This document shows positions 1-8,936 of a DNA stretch of 64,000 bases, piece after piece (the first letter of the stretch is position 1; every line of letters begins with the position of its first letter). The position numbers and the translations under genes are program-made. Source of the stretch: 66-474 sp035281745 (GTDB lineage: Bacteria; Pseudomonadota; Gammaproteobacteria; Xanthomonadales; Rhodanobacteraceae); the NCBI GenBank assembly GCA_035281745.1, contig DATEDI010000022.1:62001-126000 (forward strand), given 5' to 3'. The notes under the pieces are model-generated. The model searched no databases and was not told the DNA's origin. It was given only the letters and a program-made list of their open reading frames with translations.

Positions 1-479
1 TTGTGGTTGTAGTAGTCGAGGCCGGCATTTTTCAATTGTTGCGCGTGACCTTCGCCCAGCAGCCCCAGGGTCGCGCAGGTTTCCATGCCCAGCGCCTTCA
101 CCTCGCGGATCATTTCGGCGACCTTGGGGATGTCGCGATCCTTCGGGCCGCGCCACGCCGCACCCATGCAGAAGCGCGAAGCGCCGGCAGCCTTGGCCGC
201 GCGCGCGCGTTCGAGCACCGCATCGATCTCCATCAATTTCTGCGCTTCGATGCCGGTGTGGTAGCGCTGCGCCTGTGGGCAATACGCGCAATCTTCAGGG
301 CAGCCGCCGGTCTTGATCGACAGCAGCGTGGAAACCTGCACCGCATTCGGGTCGTGGTTGGCGGCGTGCACGGCGTGCGCGCGCGCCAGCAGATCCATGA
401 ATGGAAGATCGAACAAGGCTTCGATCTCGGCCAGTTTCCAGTCGTACCTGACCGGCGTATCGGGATTCATTCCGTCCAT
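1..479 (-). CDS. bioB: Biotin synthase, N-terminal part (cut by window edge)
   Basis: Radical-SAM enzyme that inserts sulfur into dethiobiotin in the last step of biotin synthesis. About 159 N-terminal residues are visible; the rest lies beyond position 1. The cluster-binding CxxxCxxC motif is seen as CPEDCAYC at residues 60-67, preceded by the typical STLLSIKTGG stretch and followed by AQRYHTGI. The start is the ATG at 479; a second in-frame ATG lies nine bases inside (470), so the exact start is uncertain by three codons. It is divergent from comF, a pairing familiar in Xanthomonadales. Identification is secure from the motif and collinear sequence. Confidence 0.95.
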   Translation of the reverse strand, partial: MDGMNPDTPVRYDWKLAEIEALFDLPFMDLLARAHAVHAANHDPNAVQVSTLLSIKTGGCPEDCAYCPQAQRYHTGIEAQKLMEIDAVLERARAAKAAGASRFCMGAAWRGPKDRDIPKVAEMIREVKALGMETCATLGLLGEGHAQQLKNAGLDYYNH

Positions 480-528
480 TGGGGCAACTCCGCGTTACAG
501 TGAATGGGAAGTTTCATGGGCGGGGGAG

Positions 529-1248
529 ATGCCTGTCAACTTGAAAGCCGGCCGTCTGGTTGACGGCGCCGTGGGTGCACTGTTGCCCTCGCACTGCCTG
601 CTGTGTGGCGCCGGCGGGCAAGGCGCGCTGAGTCTGTGTGCCGAATGCGCGGCGGACATGCCTCGCAACACGACGTGCTGCGAGCGCTGCGCGCTGCCGC
701 TGGAAACGCCCGCGCCGTTGTGCGGACGCTGCATCAAGCGCGCGCCGCCTTGGGACGCGGCATGGGTGCCCTTTCGCTACGAATGGCCGTTGGCGCAACT
801 GGAATCACGCTTCAAGTTCGGCGGCGATCTTGCGGCCGGCCGGACGCTTGCGTTGCTTTGGCTGGCGTCGCAGCCGCCGCCGGCGGCAATACCCGAGGCA
901 CTCGTGCCGGTGCCGTTGCATCGTTCCCGTTTGCGCAGGCGCGGTTACAACCAGGCGCTTGAACTGGCCAAGCCACTGGCGAAACATTTCGCCGTGCCGT
1001 TGCTACACGATGCGCTGCGCAGGACGCGCGCCACCGACGCACAAACCGAACTCGCAGCGGTGCAGCGTCGTCGCAACGTGCTTGGCGCATTTGAAGCGGT
1101 CTTCAACGGAACGCTGCCGGAACACATCGTGTTACTGGATGACGTATTCACCACCGGCGCGACCTTGGCCGAGTGCGCACGCGTGCTGAAACAAGCCGGC
1201 GCGGCGCGGGTGGACGTGTGGGCGCTGGCGCGCGCGCCAGCGCGCTGA
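529..1248 (+). CDS. comF: ComF family phosphoribosyltransferase-like protein
   Basis: A 239-residue ComF protein, associated with DNA uptake and competence. The N-terminal third has paired cysteines (CLLCG, CAEC, CCERC, CGRC) suggesting zinc-binding knuckles. The C-terminal half is a type I phosphoribosyltransferase fold with the PRPP loop LLDDVFTTGAT near residue 200. The frame is open further upstream, but the ATG at 529 sits between the divergent bioB start and the first cysteines and gives the family's normal length. A purine-rich GGGGGAG lies directly against the ATG, closer than an ideal ribosome site. The gene is convergent with ubiA, with only 8 bases between the two stops. Confidence 0.92.
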   Translation: MPVNLKAGRLVDGAVGALLPSHCLLCGAGGQGALSLCAECAADMPRNTTCCERCALPLETPAPLCGRCIKRAPPWDAAWVPFRYEWPLAQLESRFKFGGDLAAGRTLALLWLASQPPPAAIPEALVPVPLHRSRLRRRGYNQALELAKPLAKHFAVPLLHDALRRTRATDAQTELAAVQRRRNVLGAFEAVFNGTLPEHIVLLDDVFTTGATLAECARVLKQAGAARVDVWALARAPAR

Positions 1249-1256
1249 TCAGTGCA

Positions 1257-2309
1257 TCACTTCATCGCCAATGCCACCACCAGCCCCAGCCAAACTGTGC
1301 CGCCGACCCAATTGTTGTTGCGAAATGCCGCGAAGCACGCGTCGCGCTGGCGCCAGCGCATGTTCCAGAGTTGCCACGCGAACAGCAGCAACGCCGCGGC
1401 CAGTCCAACCAGGAACGGCCATTCGAGTTGTGCGCGTTGTCCGACCAGCAGCAGCGTGAACAACAGCGTCGCCATCAGGATGCCGAGGATCGGCAGATCC
1501 GCCTCGCCGAACAGGATCGCCGTGGACTTGGCGCCGGCGCGGAGATCATCGTCGCGATCCACCATCGCGTACTCGGTGTCATAGATCGTCGAGAACAACA
1601 CGTTGCCGAAGAACAGCAGCCAGGCGACCGGCGGCAGGCCGTTGGTGATGGCCGCGAAAGCCATCGGAATGCCCCAGCCGAACGCCGCGCCCAGCACCAC
1701 TTGCGGCAGGTGCGTGTAGCGCTTGGAGAACGGATACAACGCGGCAAGCGCGGCGCCGGCGAACGACAGGTAAATCGTCAACCGGTTGGTGAACGCCAGC
1801 ACCAGCGCGAAACCGATCAGCGCCAGCACCACGAACGTCAGTACGGCTTCCCGCGGTTTCACCCGTCCCGCGGCGATGGGCCGCCCAGCCGTGCGCGCGA
1901 CCTGCGGGTCGAGGTTGCGGTCGGCGAAATCGTTCATCGCGCAGCCTGCGGCGCGCATCACGAACACGCCCACCGTGAACACGACGAGGTATTTCCACGG
2001 CGGAAACCCGTCGGCCGCCAGCCACAGCGCCCACCACGTCGGCCACAGCAACAGCAGCGCGCCGATCGGACGATCCATCCGCACCAGCACCAGCAGATCG
2101 CGCGTCTTGTTGCGCCAGCCATCCGGCAACGCGCGCAACAGGAATTCGATCGTGCGCGTCGAACGCACCGAGGCATCCGCCGGCCTCGACGTATCCGGGG
2201 GCGGCGCCTCCGGCAGATCGGCCGCGCGCAAATCGAGCAACGGCAGCTCTTCCTGCGTCACTTGCGTCGAACGGCGCCGGGATTTGGACGAACGGCGTTT
2301 GCGGGGCAT
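1257..2309 (-). CDS. ubiA: 4-hydroxybenzoate octaprenyltransferase
   Basis: Integral membrane prenyltransferase of ubiquinone synthesis, joining the polyprenyl chain to 4-hydroxybenzoate. Both aspartate-rich motifs are visible: NDFADRNLD in the first half and YDTEYAMVDRDDD in the second, which coordinate magnesium and diphosphate. Several hydrophobic helices follow. At 350 residues it is about 60 longer than usual UbiA because of a basic, proline-rich N-terminal tail (MPRKRRSSKSRRRS) before the first helix; the true start could therefore be internal. It is divergent from the amino-acid permease and convergent with comF. Confidence 0.93.
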   Translation of the reverse strand: MPRKRRSSKSRRRSTQVTQEELPLLDLRAADLPEAPPPDTSRPADASVRSTRTIEFLLRALPDGWRNKTRDLLVLVRMDRPIGALLLLWPTWWALWLAADGFPPWKYLVVFTVGVFVMRAAGCAMNDFADRNLDPQVARTAGRPIAAGRVKPREAVLTFVVLALIGFALVLAFTNRLTIYLSFAGAALAALYPFSKRYTHLPQVVLGAAFGWGIPMAFAAITNGLPPVAWLLFFGNVLFSTIYDTEYAMVDRDDDLRAGAKSTAILFGEADLPILGILMATLLFTLLLVGQRAQLEWPFLVGLAAALLLFAWQLWNMRWRQRDACFAAFRNNNWVGGTVWLGLVVALAMK

Positions 2310-2449
2310 GCGTCGGCGGGTGCGTCGCGGGGATCGAGACCCGATTGTCGCGCAGCAGACGAGCGCGGCCAACCGGGGACCTTCGGCACAGCCACGCGCG
2401 GGCCTGTGCCGCTATCCTCGGGCGTTCCTTGGGTCAACGGAAACAGGCG

Positions 2450-3931
2450 ATGAGCTTTTTCAAGAAGATCACCCGCCACAAATCGGTCGAACAACTGCAA
2501 TCGGACGCAGGCCGGTCGCAGGATTTCCGCCGCACGATGGGGGTGTGGCAGCTCACCGCAATCGGCATCGGCGCCATCGTCGGCGTCGGGGTGTTCGTGC
2601 TGGCGCCGCACGAGGCGGCGCTGCACGCCGGTCCCGCGATCGTGCTCAGTTTTCTGATTGCCGGTATCGGCAGCGCGTGCGCCGCGCTCTCCTACGCCGA
2701 ATTCGCGGGCATGATCCCGGTCACCGGCAGCGCTTATACCTACGGCTACGCGGTGTTGGGCGAACTGCCCGCGTGGGTCATCGGCTGGGATCTCCTGATC
2801 GAATATGCGTTGATCGTGGCGGTGGTAGCCGCCGGCACGTCCAATTACCTGCAATCGCTGATCCAGCAAATCACCGGCTGGCAACTGCCGGTGTTCCTGC
2901 AGGGCGCCTACGGCGAAGGCGACGGCATGCTGTTCAACCTCTGGGCCGCCGTGGTGGCGCTGCTGATCGCGGGGCTGCAGATTTTCCGCACCGAAATCGG
3001 CGCGCGCTTCAACACCGTGGTGGTGGCGCTGAAGGTGCTCGGCGTGGCGATCGTGATCGTGGTCGGCGCGTTCTACGTCGATACCAGCCGCTGGCATCCG
3101 TTCATCCCGAAAGTCGTCGAACACGCGGACGGCACGCTGCAGTACGGCTGGGCCGGCGTGATGGCGGCGGCCAGCATCGTGTTCTTCGCGTGCTTCGGTT
3201 ACGACACGCTGACCACCGCCGCCGAGGAATCGAAGAACCCGCAGCGCGACCTGCCGTGGGCCGTGGTGCTTTCGCTGGTCGTCGCGATGGCGATGTATTT
3301 CGGCGTGTCGCTGGTGCTGACCGGCATGGTGCATTACACCGACCTCAATGTGCCGGCGCCCGTCAGTGCGGCCTTTCAGGAGCGCGGGCTGCACTGGATC
3401 AGCGGCGTAATCAACGTCGCCGCGGTGGCTGGCATCGCCAGCGTGGTATTCGCGTTCATGCTGGGCGCGGCGCGCATCTGGTACGCGCTGGCGCGCGATG
3501 GGTTGCTGCCGCGCTGGTTCGCGAAATCGCACCCGAAGTACGGCACGCCGTATCGCACCACCGCGATCCTTGGTGTGGTAACGGCGGTGACGGCCGGGTT
3601 CGTTCCGTTGACCGAACTGGCCAAACTGGTCAACATCGGCACGCTGTCGGCCTTCATCCTGATCTGCACCTCGGTGTTGATCCTGCGCGTCCGTCGGCCC
3701 GATCTGGAGCGTCGCTTCCGCATGCCGGCGTTGTGGCTGGTGGCGCCGGTCGGCGTCATCTTCTCGCTGTTCCTGATCATCGGCTGGCCGTGGGTCAGCA
3801 ACGGCGAGTTCCACCTGATCGGCGGACTGGACCGCGACACCTACATTCGTTTCATCGTGTGGATGCTGGTCGGCTTCGCGATCTATTTCGGTTACGGGAT
3901 TCGCCACAGCGCGCTGAATCGCGACGGATAG
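2450..3931 (+). CDS. APC-superfamily cationic amino-acid permease
   Basis: A 493-residue inner-membrane amino-acid transporter of the APC superfamily, CAT-like branch. The first helix carries the substrate-binding glycine motif (GIGAIVGVGVFV), followed by the conserved SYAEFAGMIPVTGSAYTY segment of this group. About 12 hydrophobic segments can be counted. The N-terminal MSFFKKITRHKSVEQL is typical of the CAT subgroup and fixes the ATG at 2450. The substrate cannot be told from sequence; a basic or neutral amino acid is likely. The gene stands alone, divergent from ubiA. Confidence 0.9.
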   Translation: MSFFKKITRHKSVEQLQSDAGRSQDFRRTMGVWQLTAIGIGAIVGVGVFVLAPHEAALHAGPAIVLSFLIAGIGSACAALSYAEFAGMIPVTGSAYTYGYAVLGELPAWVIGWDLLIEYALIVAVVAAGTSNYLQSLIQQITGWQLPVFLQGAYGEGDGMLFNLWAAVVALLIAGLQIFRTEIGARFNTVVVALKVLGVAIVIVVGAFYVDTSRWHPFIPKVVEHADGTLQYGWAGVMAAASIVFFACFGYDTLTTAAEESKNPQRDLPWAVVLSLVVAMAMYFGVSLVLTGMVHYTDLNVPAPVSAAFQERGLHWISGVINVAAVAGIASVVFAFMLGAARIWYALARDGLLPRWFAKSHPKYGTPYRTTAILGVVTAVTAGFVPLTELAKLVNIGTLSAFILICTSVLILRVRRPDLERRFRMPALWLVAPVGVIFSLFLIIGWPWVSNGEFHLIGGLDRDTYIRFIVWMLVGFAIYFGYGIRHSALNRDG

Positions 3932-3957
3932 GTCCGCGGCGTCGGACTTGTGGTGGC

Positions 3958-3993
3958 TCTCGCGCGGCACCATCTGGAACGTGTCGCGCGAGA
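3958..3993. repeat. Strong imperfect inverted repeat between permease and GST genes
   Basis: Arms of 13 bases (TCTCGCGCGGCAC and GTGTCGCGCGAGA) pair with a single G-U position around a 10-base loop. It begins 26 bases after the permease stop. There is no T-run, so it is not a classical intrinsic terminator; it may act as a transcript-end hairpin or be a REP-type element. Confidence 0.5.
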
Positions 3994-4042
3994 TGTGCCT
4001 GCACCTTGCGCCAACCCGAACCGTTGTCGCGAGGTATTCCCG

Positions 4043-4744
4043 ATGATCGACCTTTATTACTGGCCCACGCCCAACGGCCACAAGATCACGCTGTTCCTCG
4101 AAGAGGCCGGGCTGCCGTATGCCATCAAGCCGGTGGATATCGGCAAGGGCGACCAGTTCAAACCGGCTTACCTTGCCATCTCGCCCAACAACAAGATGCC
4201 GGCGATCGTCGACCATCATCCGGTCGGCGGCGGCGCGCCGCTCAGCGTGTTCGAGTCTGGCGCGATCCTCGTTTACCTCGCGGGCAAGACCGGCAAGTGC
4301 ATCCCGGCCGACGCACGTGGCAAGGTCGAGTGCCTGGAATGGCTGTTCTGGCAAGTCGGCGGGCTCGGGCCCATGACCGGCCAGCACGGTCACTTCAGCG
4401 TGTATGCACCCGAAAAAATCCCCTATGCGATCGAGCGCTACCGCAACGAATCGGAACGCCTGCTCGACGTGCTGAATCGTCGCCTCGCCGGACGCGCTTT
4501 CATCACCGGCGACGATTACACCATCGCCGACATGGCGTGCTACCCGTGGGTCGATCCATATTCGAAGGCGCCGCTCGATCTCGAACCGTTCGCCGAAGTG
4601 CGGCGCTGGCGCGACGCGATCGCGGTGCGTCCGGCGACCCAGCGCGCCTACGCACGTGGCCCGGAAGCCAATCCGAAAACCGGCACGCCGATGAGCGACG
4701 AGGAAAAGAAGATCCTGTTCGGGCAGGGCGCGCGCAAGGGCTGA
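4043..4744 (+). CDS. Glutathione S-transferase (YfcG/YghU-like disulfide oxidoreductase)
   Basis: A 233-residue cytosolic glutathione transferase of the Nu-like YfcG/YghU group, whose studied members reduce disulfides using glutathione. The N-terminal thioredoxin-like domain starts YYWPTPNGHKITLFLEE; the TPNG segment corresponds to the catalytic threonine-asparagine region. The glutathione gamma-glutamyl site is seen as VFESGAILVYLA, and the all-alpha C-terminal domain has the capping motif ITGDDYTIADMACYPW. The ATG at 4043 begins directly at the first strand; the open frame extends upstream but has no conserved content. The gene stands alone. Confidence 0.9.
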   Translation: MIDLYYWPTPNGHKITLFLEEAGLPYAIKPVDIGKGDQFKPAYLAISPNNKMPAIVDHHPVGGGAPLSVFESGAILVYLAGKTGKCIPADARGKVECLEWLFWQVGGLGPMTGQHGHFSVYAPEKIPYAIERYRNESERLLDVLNRRLAGRAFITGDDYTIADMACYPWVDPYSKAPLDLEPFAEVRRWRDAIAVRPATQRAYARGPEANPKTGTPMSDEEKKILFGQGARKG

Positions 4745-4872
4745 ACGCGGCTGGCGCCGTTTCGAACGACGCGATCGGGCACGCTGGTGCTGGATCTGTG
4801 CCATCCGGCCTATGCGCGGCGGCGCGCGCGGTGCTACGTTCGACGGGTTGCCAACCCTCGCGGAGCCCTCGC

Positions 4873-6837
4873 ATGTCCTTCTTGCGCCGTCGTTCGCCGC
4901 CGCATGCCCTTTTGTTTGCGCTGCTCGTCTTCGGCCTGATCGGTCTTGCCTTCAGCGGCAGCGCATTGGCAGACGCCGCCGACGCGCATATCGCGCCGCC
5001 GCAAGACACGCCGTATCCCGGCACCCTGCAGATCCACGTGGATGCCAGCGATACGCGCCAAGGCATTTTCCGCGTGCACGAAACCATTCCGGTGCAGGCC
5101 GGCGAACTGACGTTGCTGTATCCGGAATGGTTGCCGGGTGATCATTCGCCCAGTGGGCCGATCGCGATGCTGGCGGGCTTGAAGATCACCGCCAACGGCC
5201 AGCCGCTGAAGTGGAAGCGCGACAAATACGACGTGTACGCCTTCAAGGTGGACGTGCCGCAGGGCGTGTCGGAAATCGGCGTGGACTTCCAGTTCCTGTC
5301 CGGACGCGACTCGCACGCTTTCATCCAGATGACCGACAAGATGCTGTCGCTGGAATGGAACACGGTGTCGCTGTATCCCGCAGGCCATTACTCGCGGCAG
5401 ATCAAGATCGAGCCGAGCGTCACTTTCCCGAGGGGCTGGCAGTTCGGCACCGCGCTGGAAGTCGCTCATCAGAATCGGCAATCGCAGTCGGGTGATACCG
5501 TCACTTTCAAGACCACCACGTTCAACACGCTGGTCGATTCACCGATCTATGCAGGCAAGTATTTCAAGCGCGTCGACTTGAATCCGGGTGCGAAGGCGCC
5601 GGTCTACCTGGATGTATTTGCGGATGCGCCGAAGGATCTCGAGATGACGCCGGCGCAGGTGCAGGCGCACAAGAACCTGGTCACCCAGGCCGTCAAACTG
5701 TTCGATTCGCACCATTACGATCACTACAACTTCCTGTTCTCGCTGTCCGACCAGTTGAGCGGCAACGGCCTGGAACACCACCAGTCCAGCGAGGACGGCG
5801 CCGATCCCGATTACTTCACCAATTGGGATGACGGCGCGCCCAACCGCGACCTGCTGGCGCACGAATACACGCATTCGTGGAACGGCAAGTTCCGCCGCCC
5901 CGCGGATTTGTGGACGCCGAACTTCAACGTGCCGATGGGCGATTCGCTGCTGTGGGTGTACGAAGGCCAGACGCAATACTGGGGGTTCGTGCTGACCGCG
6001 CGCGCAGGGCTATGGACGCCGGAACAGTTCCGCGACGCGCTGGCGATGGTCGCCGCCAATTACGACCGCAACCGCGTCGGTTTCGAGTGGCGCACGCTGG
6101 AAGACACCACCAATGATCCGACCGCCGCGCGTCGCGCCGGGCTGCCGTATCGCAGCTGGCAGATGAGCGAGGAGTATTACTCCGGCGGTCAGATGATGTG
6201 GCTGGCGGTGGATGCCAAGATCCGCGCACTCAGCCACGACAAGCAATCGCTGGACACCTTCGCCAAGGATTTCTTCGGGGTCGATGACGGCAGCTTCGTC
6301 ACCAACACCTACACCTTCGATGATGTCGTGAACGCGTTGAACGGCGTGGTGAAGTACGACTGGAAAGGCTTCCTCGATCGCTACATCGATGAACTGGGGC
6401 AGCCATTCACCAAGGGCCTGGAATCGACCGGCTGGAAGCTCGTTTACACCGACAAGGAAAGCCCGTACGAAAAACAGTACGAAAGCCAATCCGAATCGCC
6501 GCGGCACATCTTCAACTTCACCTGGTCGATCGGCCTGACGCTGACCAAGGACGGCGGCATCAACGACGTGCGCTGGAATGGCCCGGCGTTCAAGGCCGGC
6601 ATCGGCTCCGGTGGCGAAGTGGTGGCGGTGAACGGCCAGGATTACAAGGCCAGCGTGTTGAAGCAGGCGATCACCGCCGCCAAGGATTCGAAGCGGCCGA
6701 TCGAATTGCTGATCAAGTACCAGGGCGACTACACGACCGTGCCGGTGGACTACCACGGCGGCTTGCAGTATCCGCATCTGGAACGGATCAAGGGCACGCC
6801 CGATTACCTCAGCCAGATCATCGCTCCACGCAAGTGA
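4873..6837 (+). CDS. Secreted M61 family glycyl aminopeptidase-type metallopeptidase (copy 1)
   Basis: A 654-residue exported zinc peptidase. The N-terminus is a signal peptide (arginine-rich, then a hydrophobic core ending near SALADA). A beta-sandwich N domain (PYPGTLQIHVDASD) precedes the peptidase unit with HEYTHSWNGK at about residues 330-339, the HExxH zinc site of M61. A PDZ-like domain follows near residues 560-630. The ATG at 4873 follows GGAG. The frame stays open far upstream (from 1786) only because of high GC content. An orthologous paralog lies 56 bases downstream on the same strand, probably co-transcribed. The natural substrate is unknown. Confidence 0.9.
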   Translation: MSFLRRRSPPHALLFALLVFGLIGLAFSGSALADAADAHIAPPQDTPYPGTLQIHVDASDTRQGIFRVHETIPVQAGELTLLYPEWLPGDHSPSGPIAMLAGLKITANGQPLKWKRDKYDVYAFKVDVPQGVSEIGVDFQFLSGRDSHAFIQMTDKMLSLEWNTVSLYPAGHYSRQIKIEPSVTFPRGWQFGTALEVAHQNRQSQSGDTVTFKTTTFNTLVDSPIYAGKYFKRVDLNPGAKAPVYLDVFADAPKDLEMTPAQVQAHKNLVTQAVKLFDSHHYDHYNFLFSLSDQLSGNGLEHHQSSEDGADPDYFTNWDDGAPNRDLLAHEYTHSWNGKFRRPADLWTPNFNVPMGDSLLWVYEGQTQYWGFVLTARAGLWTPEQFRDALAMVAANYDRNRVGFEWRTLEDTTNDPTAARRAGLPYRSWQMSEEYYSGGQMMWLAVDAKIRALSHDKQSLDTFAKDFFGVDDGSFVTNTYTFDDVVNALNGVVKYDWKGFLDRYIDELGQPFTKGLESTGWKLVYTDKESPYEKQYESQSESPRHIFNFTWSIGLTLTKDGGINDVRWNGPAFKAGIGSGGEVVAVNGQDYKASVLKQAITAAKDSKRPIELLIKYQGDYTTVPVDYHGGLQYPHLERIKGTPDYLSQIIAPRK

Positions 6838-6893
6838 ACCCTCGCGGTCGTCGGTCATGCGCGGACCTGCGACCCAACCCTTGGAGGCGCCAC

Positions 6894-8843
6894 ATGAAAA
6901 CCGTCGCACTCTTTTCCGCTTTGCTTGTCGCTGCATTCGGCGTCGCGCCGTTCGCGATCGCCCAGCAGACGCCCTTTCCCCTGACCGGCAGCAACCAGCC
7001 GCCGCCGCAGGACGTCGAGTATCCCGGCACGCTGAAAATCCACGTCGATGCGACCGACATCGGCCGCCGCATCTTCAACGTGCACGAAACCATTCCGGTC
7101 AAATCCGGCGCATCCATCTATCTGCTGTATCCGGCATGGATTCCGGGCAACCATTCGCCGTCCGGTCCGATCGACAAGGTTGCAGGCCTCATCATCAAGG
7201 CCAATGGCCAGACGATCCCGTGGCAGCGCGACAAGTACAACGTGTATGCCTTCCACGTGGAGGTGCCCGCAGGGGCCGACAGCCTTGATGTGCAGTTCCA
7301 GTTCCTGTCGTCGCAGGACCGCGATCAGGGGCCCATCATCATGACCCCGGAAATGCTGGATCTTTCCTGGAACAAGGTGTCGCTGTACCCGGCAGGCTAC
7401 GACGCCAATCGGATCAAGACCATTCCCAGCGTGACGCTGCCCAGCGGCTGGAAGTTCGGCAGCGCGCTGGAGGTGGCGAGCACCGAGGGTGACACCACGA
7501 CCTTCAAGCCGATCGACTACATGAACCTGGTCGATTCGCCGATCTACGCCGGCAAGTATTTCAAGCGGCTCGACCTCACCAGCAAAAACTCGCCGCCAGT
7601 GCACATGGACATCGTGGCCGACGAACCGAAGGACCTCGAAGCCTCCGGCGAAGCGGTGCAGGCGCTGAAGAACATCGTGGTGCAGATGGACCGCCTGTAC
7701 GGCGCGTTCCATTTCAACCACTACGATTTCCTGTTCTCGCTGTCGGACAAGCTGAGCGGCAAGGGCCTGGAACACCACCGTTCCAGCGAGGATGGCGTGG
7801 GCCCGGACTTCTTCACCGGGTGGAACCTGACCACGCCGCACGACCTGCTCACCCACGAGTTCAACCATTCGTGGGATGGCAAGTACCGGCGCCCGGCGGA
7901 CCTTTCCACGCCCGACTTCAACGTGCCGATGGGCGACAGCCTGTTGTGGGTGTATGAAGGCCAGACCCAGTTCTGGGGCAACGTGGTGGCCGTGCGCGCG
8001 GGCCTCGAGAACAAGGACACCGGCCTCGCGCTGCTGGCGCGGGTGGCTGCGACCTACGACATGAATCGCCCCGGCTTCCGAACCTGGCGCAACATCCAGG
8101 ACACCACCAACGACCCGACCATCGCACAGCGCGCCCCGCTGCCGTGGCGCAATTACCAGGGCAGCGAAGACTACTATTCCGCCGGCCAACTGATCTGGCT
8201 GGCGGTGGACGGCAAGATGCGCGAGCTTAGCCACAACAAGCACTCGCTGGATGATTTCGCGCGCGCCTTCTTCGGCATCAATCCGGGCGCGTGGGACATC
8301 GACACCTACACCTTCAAAGACGTGGTCGCCGGTCTCGACAAGATCGTGCCGTACGACTGGGCCAGCTTCCTGCGCGAGCGTCTCGACGGTCACGGCAACC
8401 TTGCCGAGGCGCTGAAGCTCGAGGGCTGGCAACTGGTCTACAAGGACGAGGAATCCAAGGCCGCCAAGGCCGTGATGGCGAGCTTCCGCAAGCGTTTCCC
8501 GAAATACGCGGACAGCGCCGACTTCACATATTCGGTGGGTTTTTCAGGGTCCGGCAAGGGCGAACTGCGCGACGTGCGCTGGGACAGCCCGGCCTACAAG
8601 GCGGGCCTGTCGCCCGGCATGACGATCGTGGCGGTGAATGGCACCGAGTTCAGTGCGGACGGGATGAAGCAGGCCATCAAGGATGCCAAGGGCAGCGACC
8701 AACCGATCAAGCTGCTGGTCAAGAATTTCAACGAGTACAAAACCCTCGACATCGACTACCACGACGGGCTGAAGTATCCGGACATCGAACGCATCAAGGG
8801 CACGCCGGATTACCTGTCGCAGTTGTACGCGCCGAAGAAGTAG
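6894..8843 (+). CDS. Secreted M61 family glycyl aminopeptidase-type metallopeptidase (copy 2)
   Basis: A 649-residue paralog of the preceding gene with the same architecture: signal peptide ending near PFAIAQ, N-terminal beta domain (EYPGTLKIHVDATD), zinc site HEFNHSWDGK at about residue 321, and a C-terminal PDZ-like domain. Both proteins end in nearly the same motif (ERIKGTPDYLSQ), so they arose by tandem duplication. The start at 6894 has a good ribosome site (TTGGAGG). M61 enzymes remove N-terminal glycine or alanine; here they probably act in the periplasm. Different residues around the zinc site (HEYTH against HEFNH) allow some divergence of specificity. Confidence 0.9.
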   Translation: MKTVALFSALLVAAFGVAPFAIAQQTPFPLTGSNQPPPQDVEYPGTLKIHVDATDIGRRIFNVHETIPVKSGASIYLLYPAWIPGNHSPSGPIDKVAGLIIKANGQTIPWQRDKYNVYAFHVEVPAGADSLDVQFQFLSSQDRDQGPIIMTPEMLDLSWNKVSLYPAGYDANRIKTIPSVTLPSGWKFGSALEVASTEGDTTTFKPIDYMNLVDSPIYAGKYFKRLDLTSKNSPPVHMDIVADEPKDLEASGEAVQALKNIVVQMDRLYGAFHFNHYDFLFSLSDKLSGKGLEHHRSSEDGVGPDFFTGWNLTTPHDLLTHEFNHSWDGKYRRPADLSTPDFNVPMGDSLLWVYEGQTQFWGNVVAVRAGLENKDTGLALLARVAATYDMNRPGFRTWRNIQDTTNDPTIAQRAPLPWRNYQGSEDYYSAGQLIWLAVDGKMRELSHNKHSLDDFARAFFGINPGAWDIDTYTFKDVVAGLDKIVPYDWASFLRERLDGHGNLAEALKLEGWQLVYKDEESKAAKAVMASFRKRFPKYADSADFTYSVGFSGSGKGELRDVRWDSPAYKAGLSPGMTIVAVNGTEFSADGMKQAIKDAKGSDQPIKLLVKNFNEYKTLDIDYHDGLKYPDIERIKGTPDYLSQLYAPKK

Positions 8844-8936
8844 ATCACCGAACGCCTCATTTGAACGGCTGTCGTGAAAAGTCAGGCCATGGATGGCACG
8901 TTCCGTGCTGTCTGGCTGGCGATGGGCGTCCGGATT

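Noticed and set aside
2258..4804. 848-codon minus-strand open frame
   Set aside because: Antisense to the permease and GST genes, with histidine/arginine-rich low-complexity translation and no domain.
1786..4872. Very long open frame upstream of the first M61 peptidase
   Set aside because: It overlaps ubiA, the permease and the GST gene in other frames; the translation is arginine/alanine-rich noise typical of GC-rich DNA, and the signal peptide fixes the real start at 4873.
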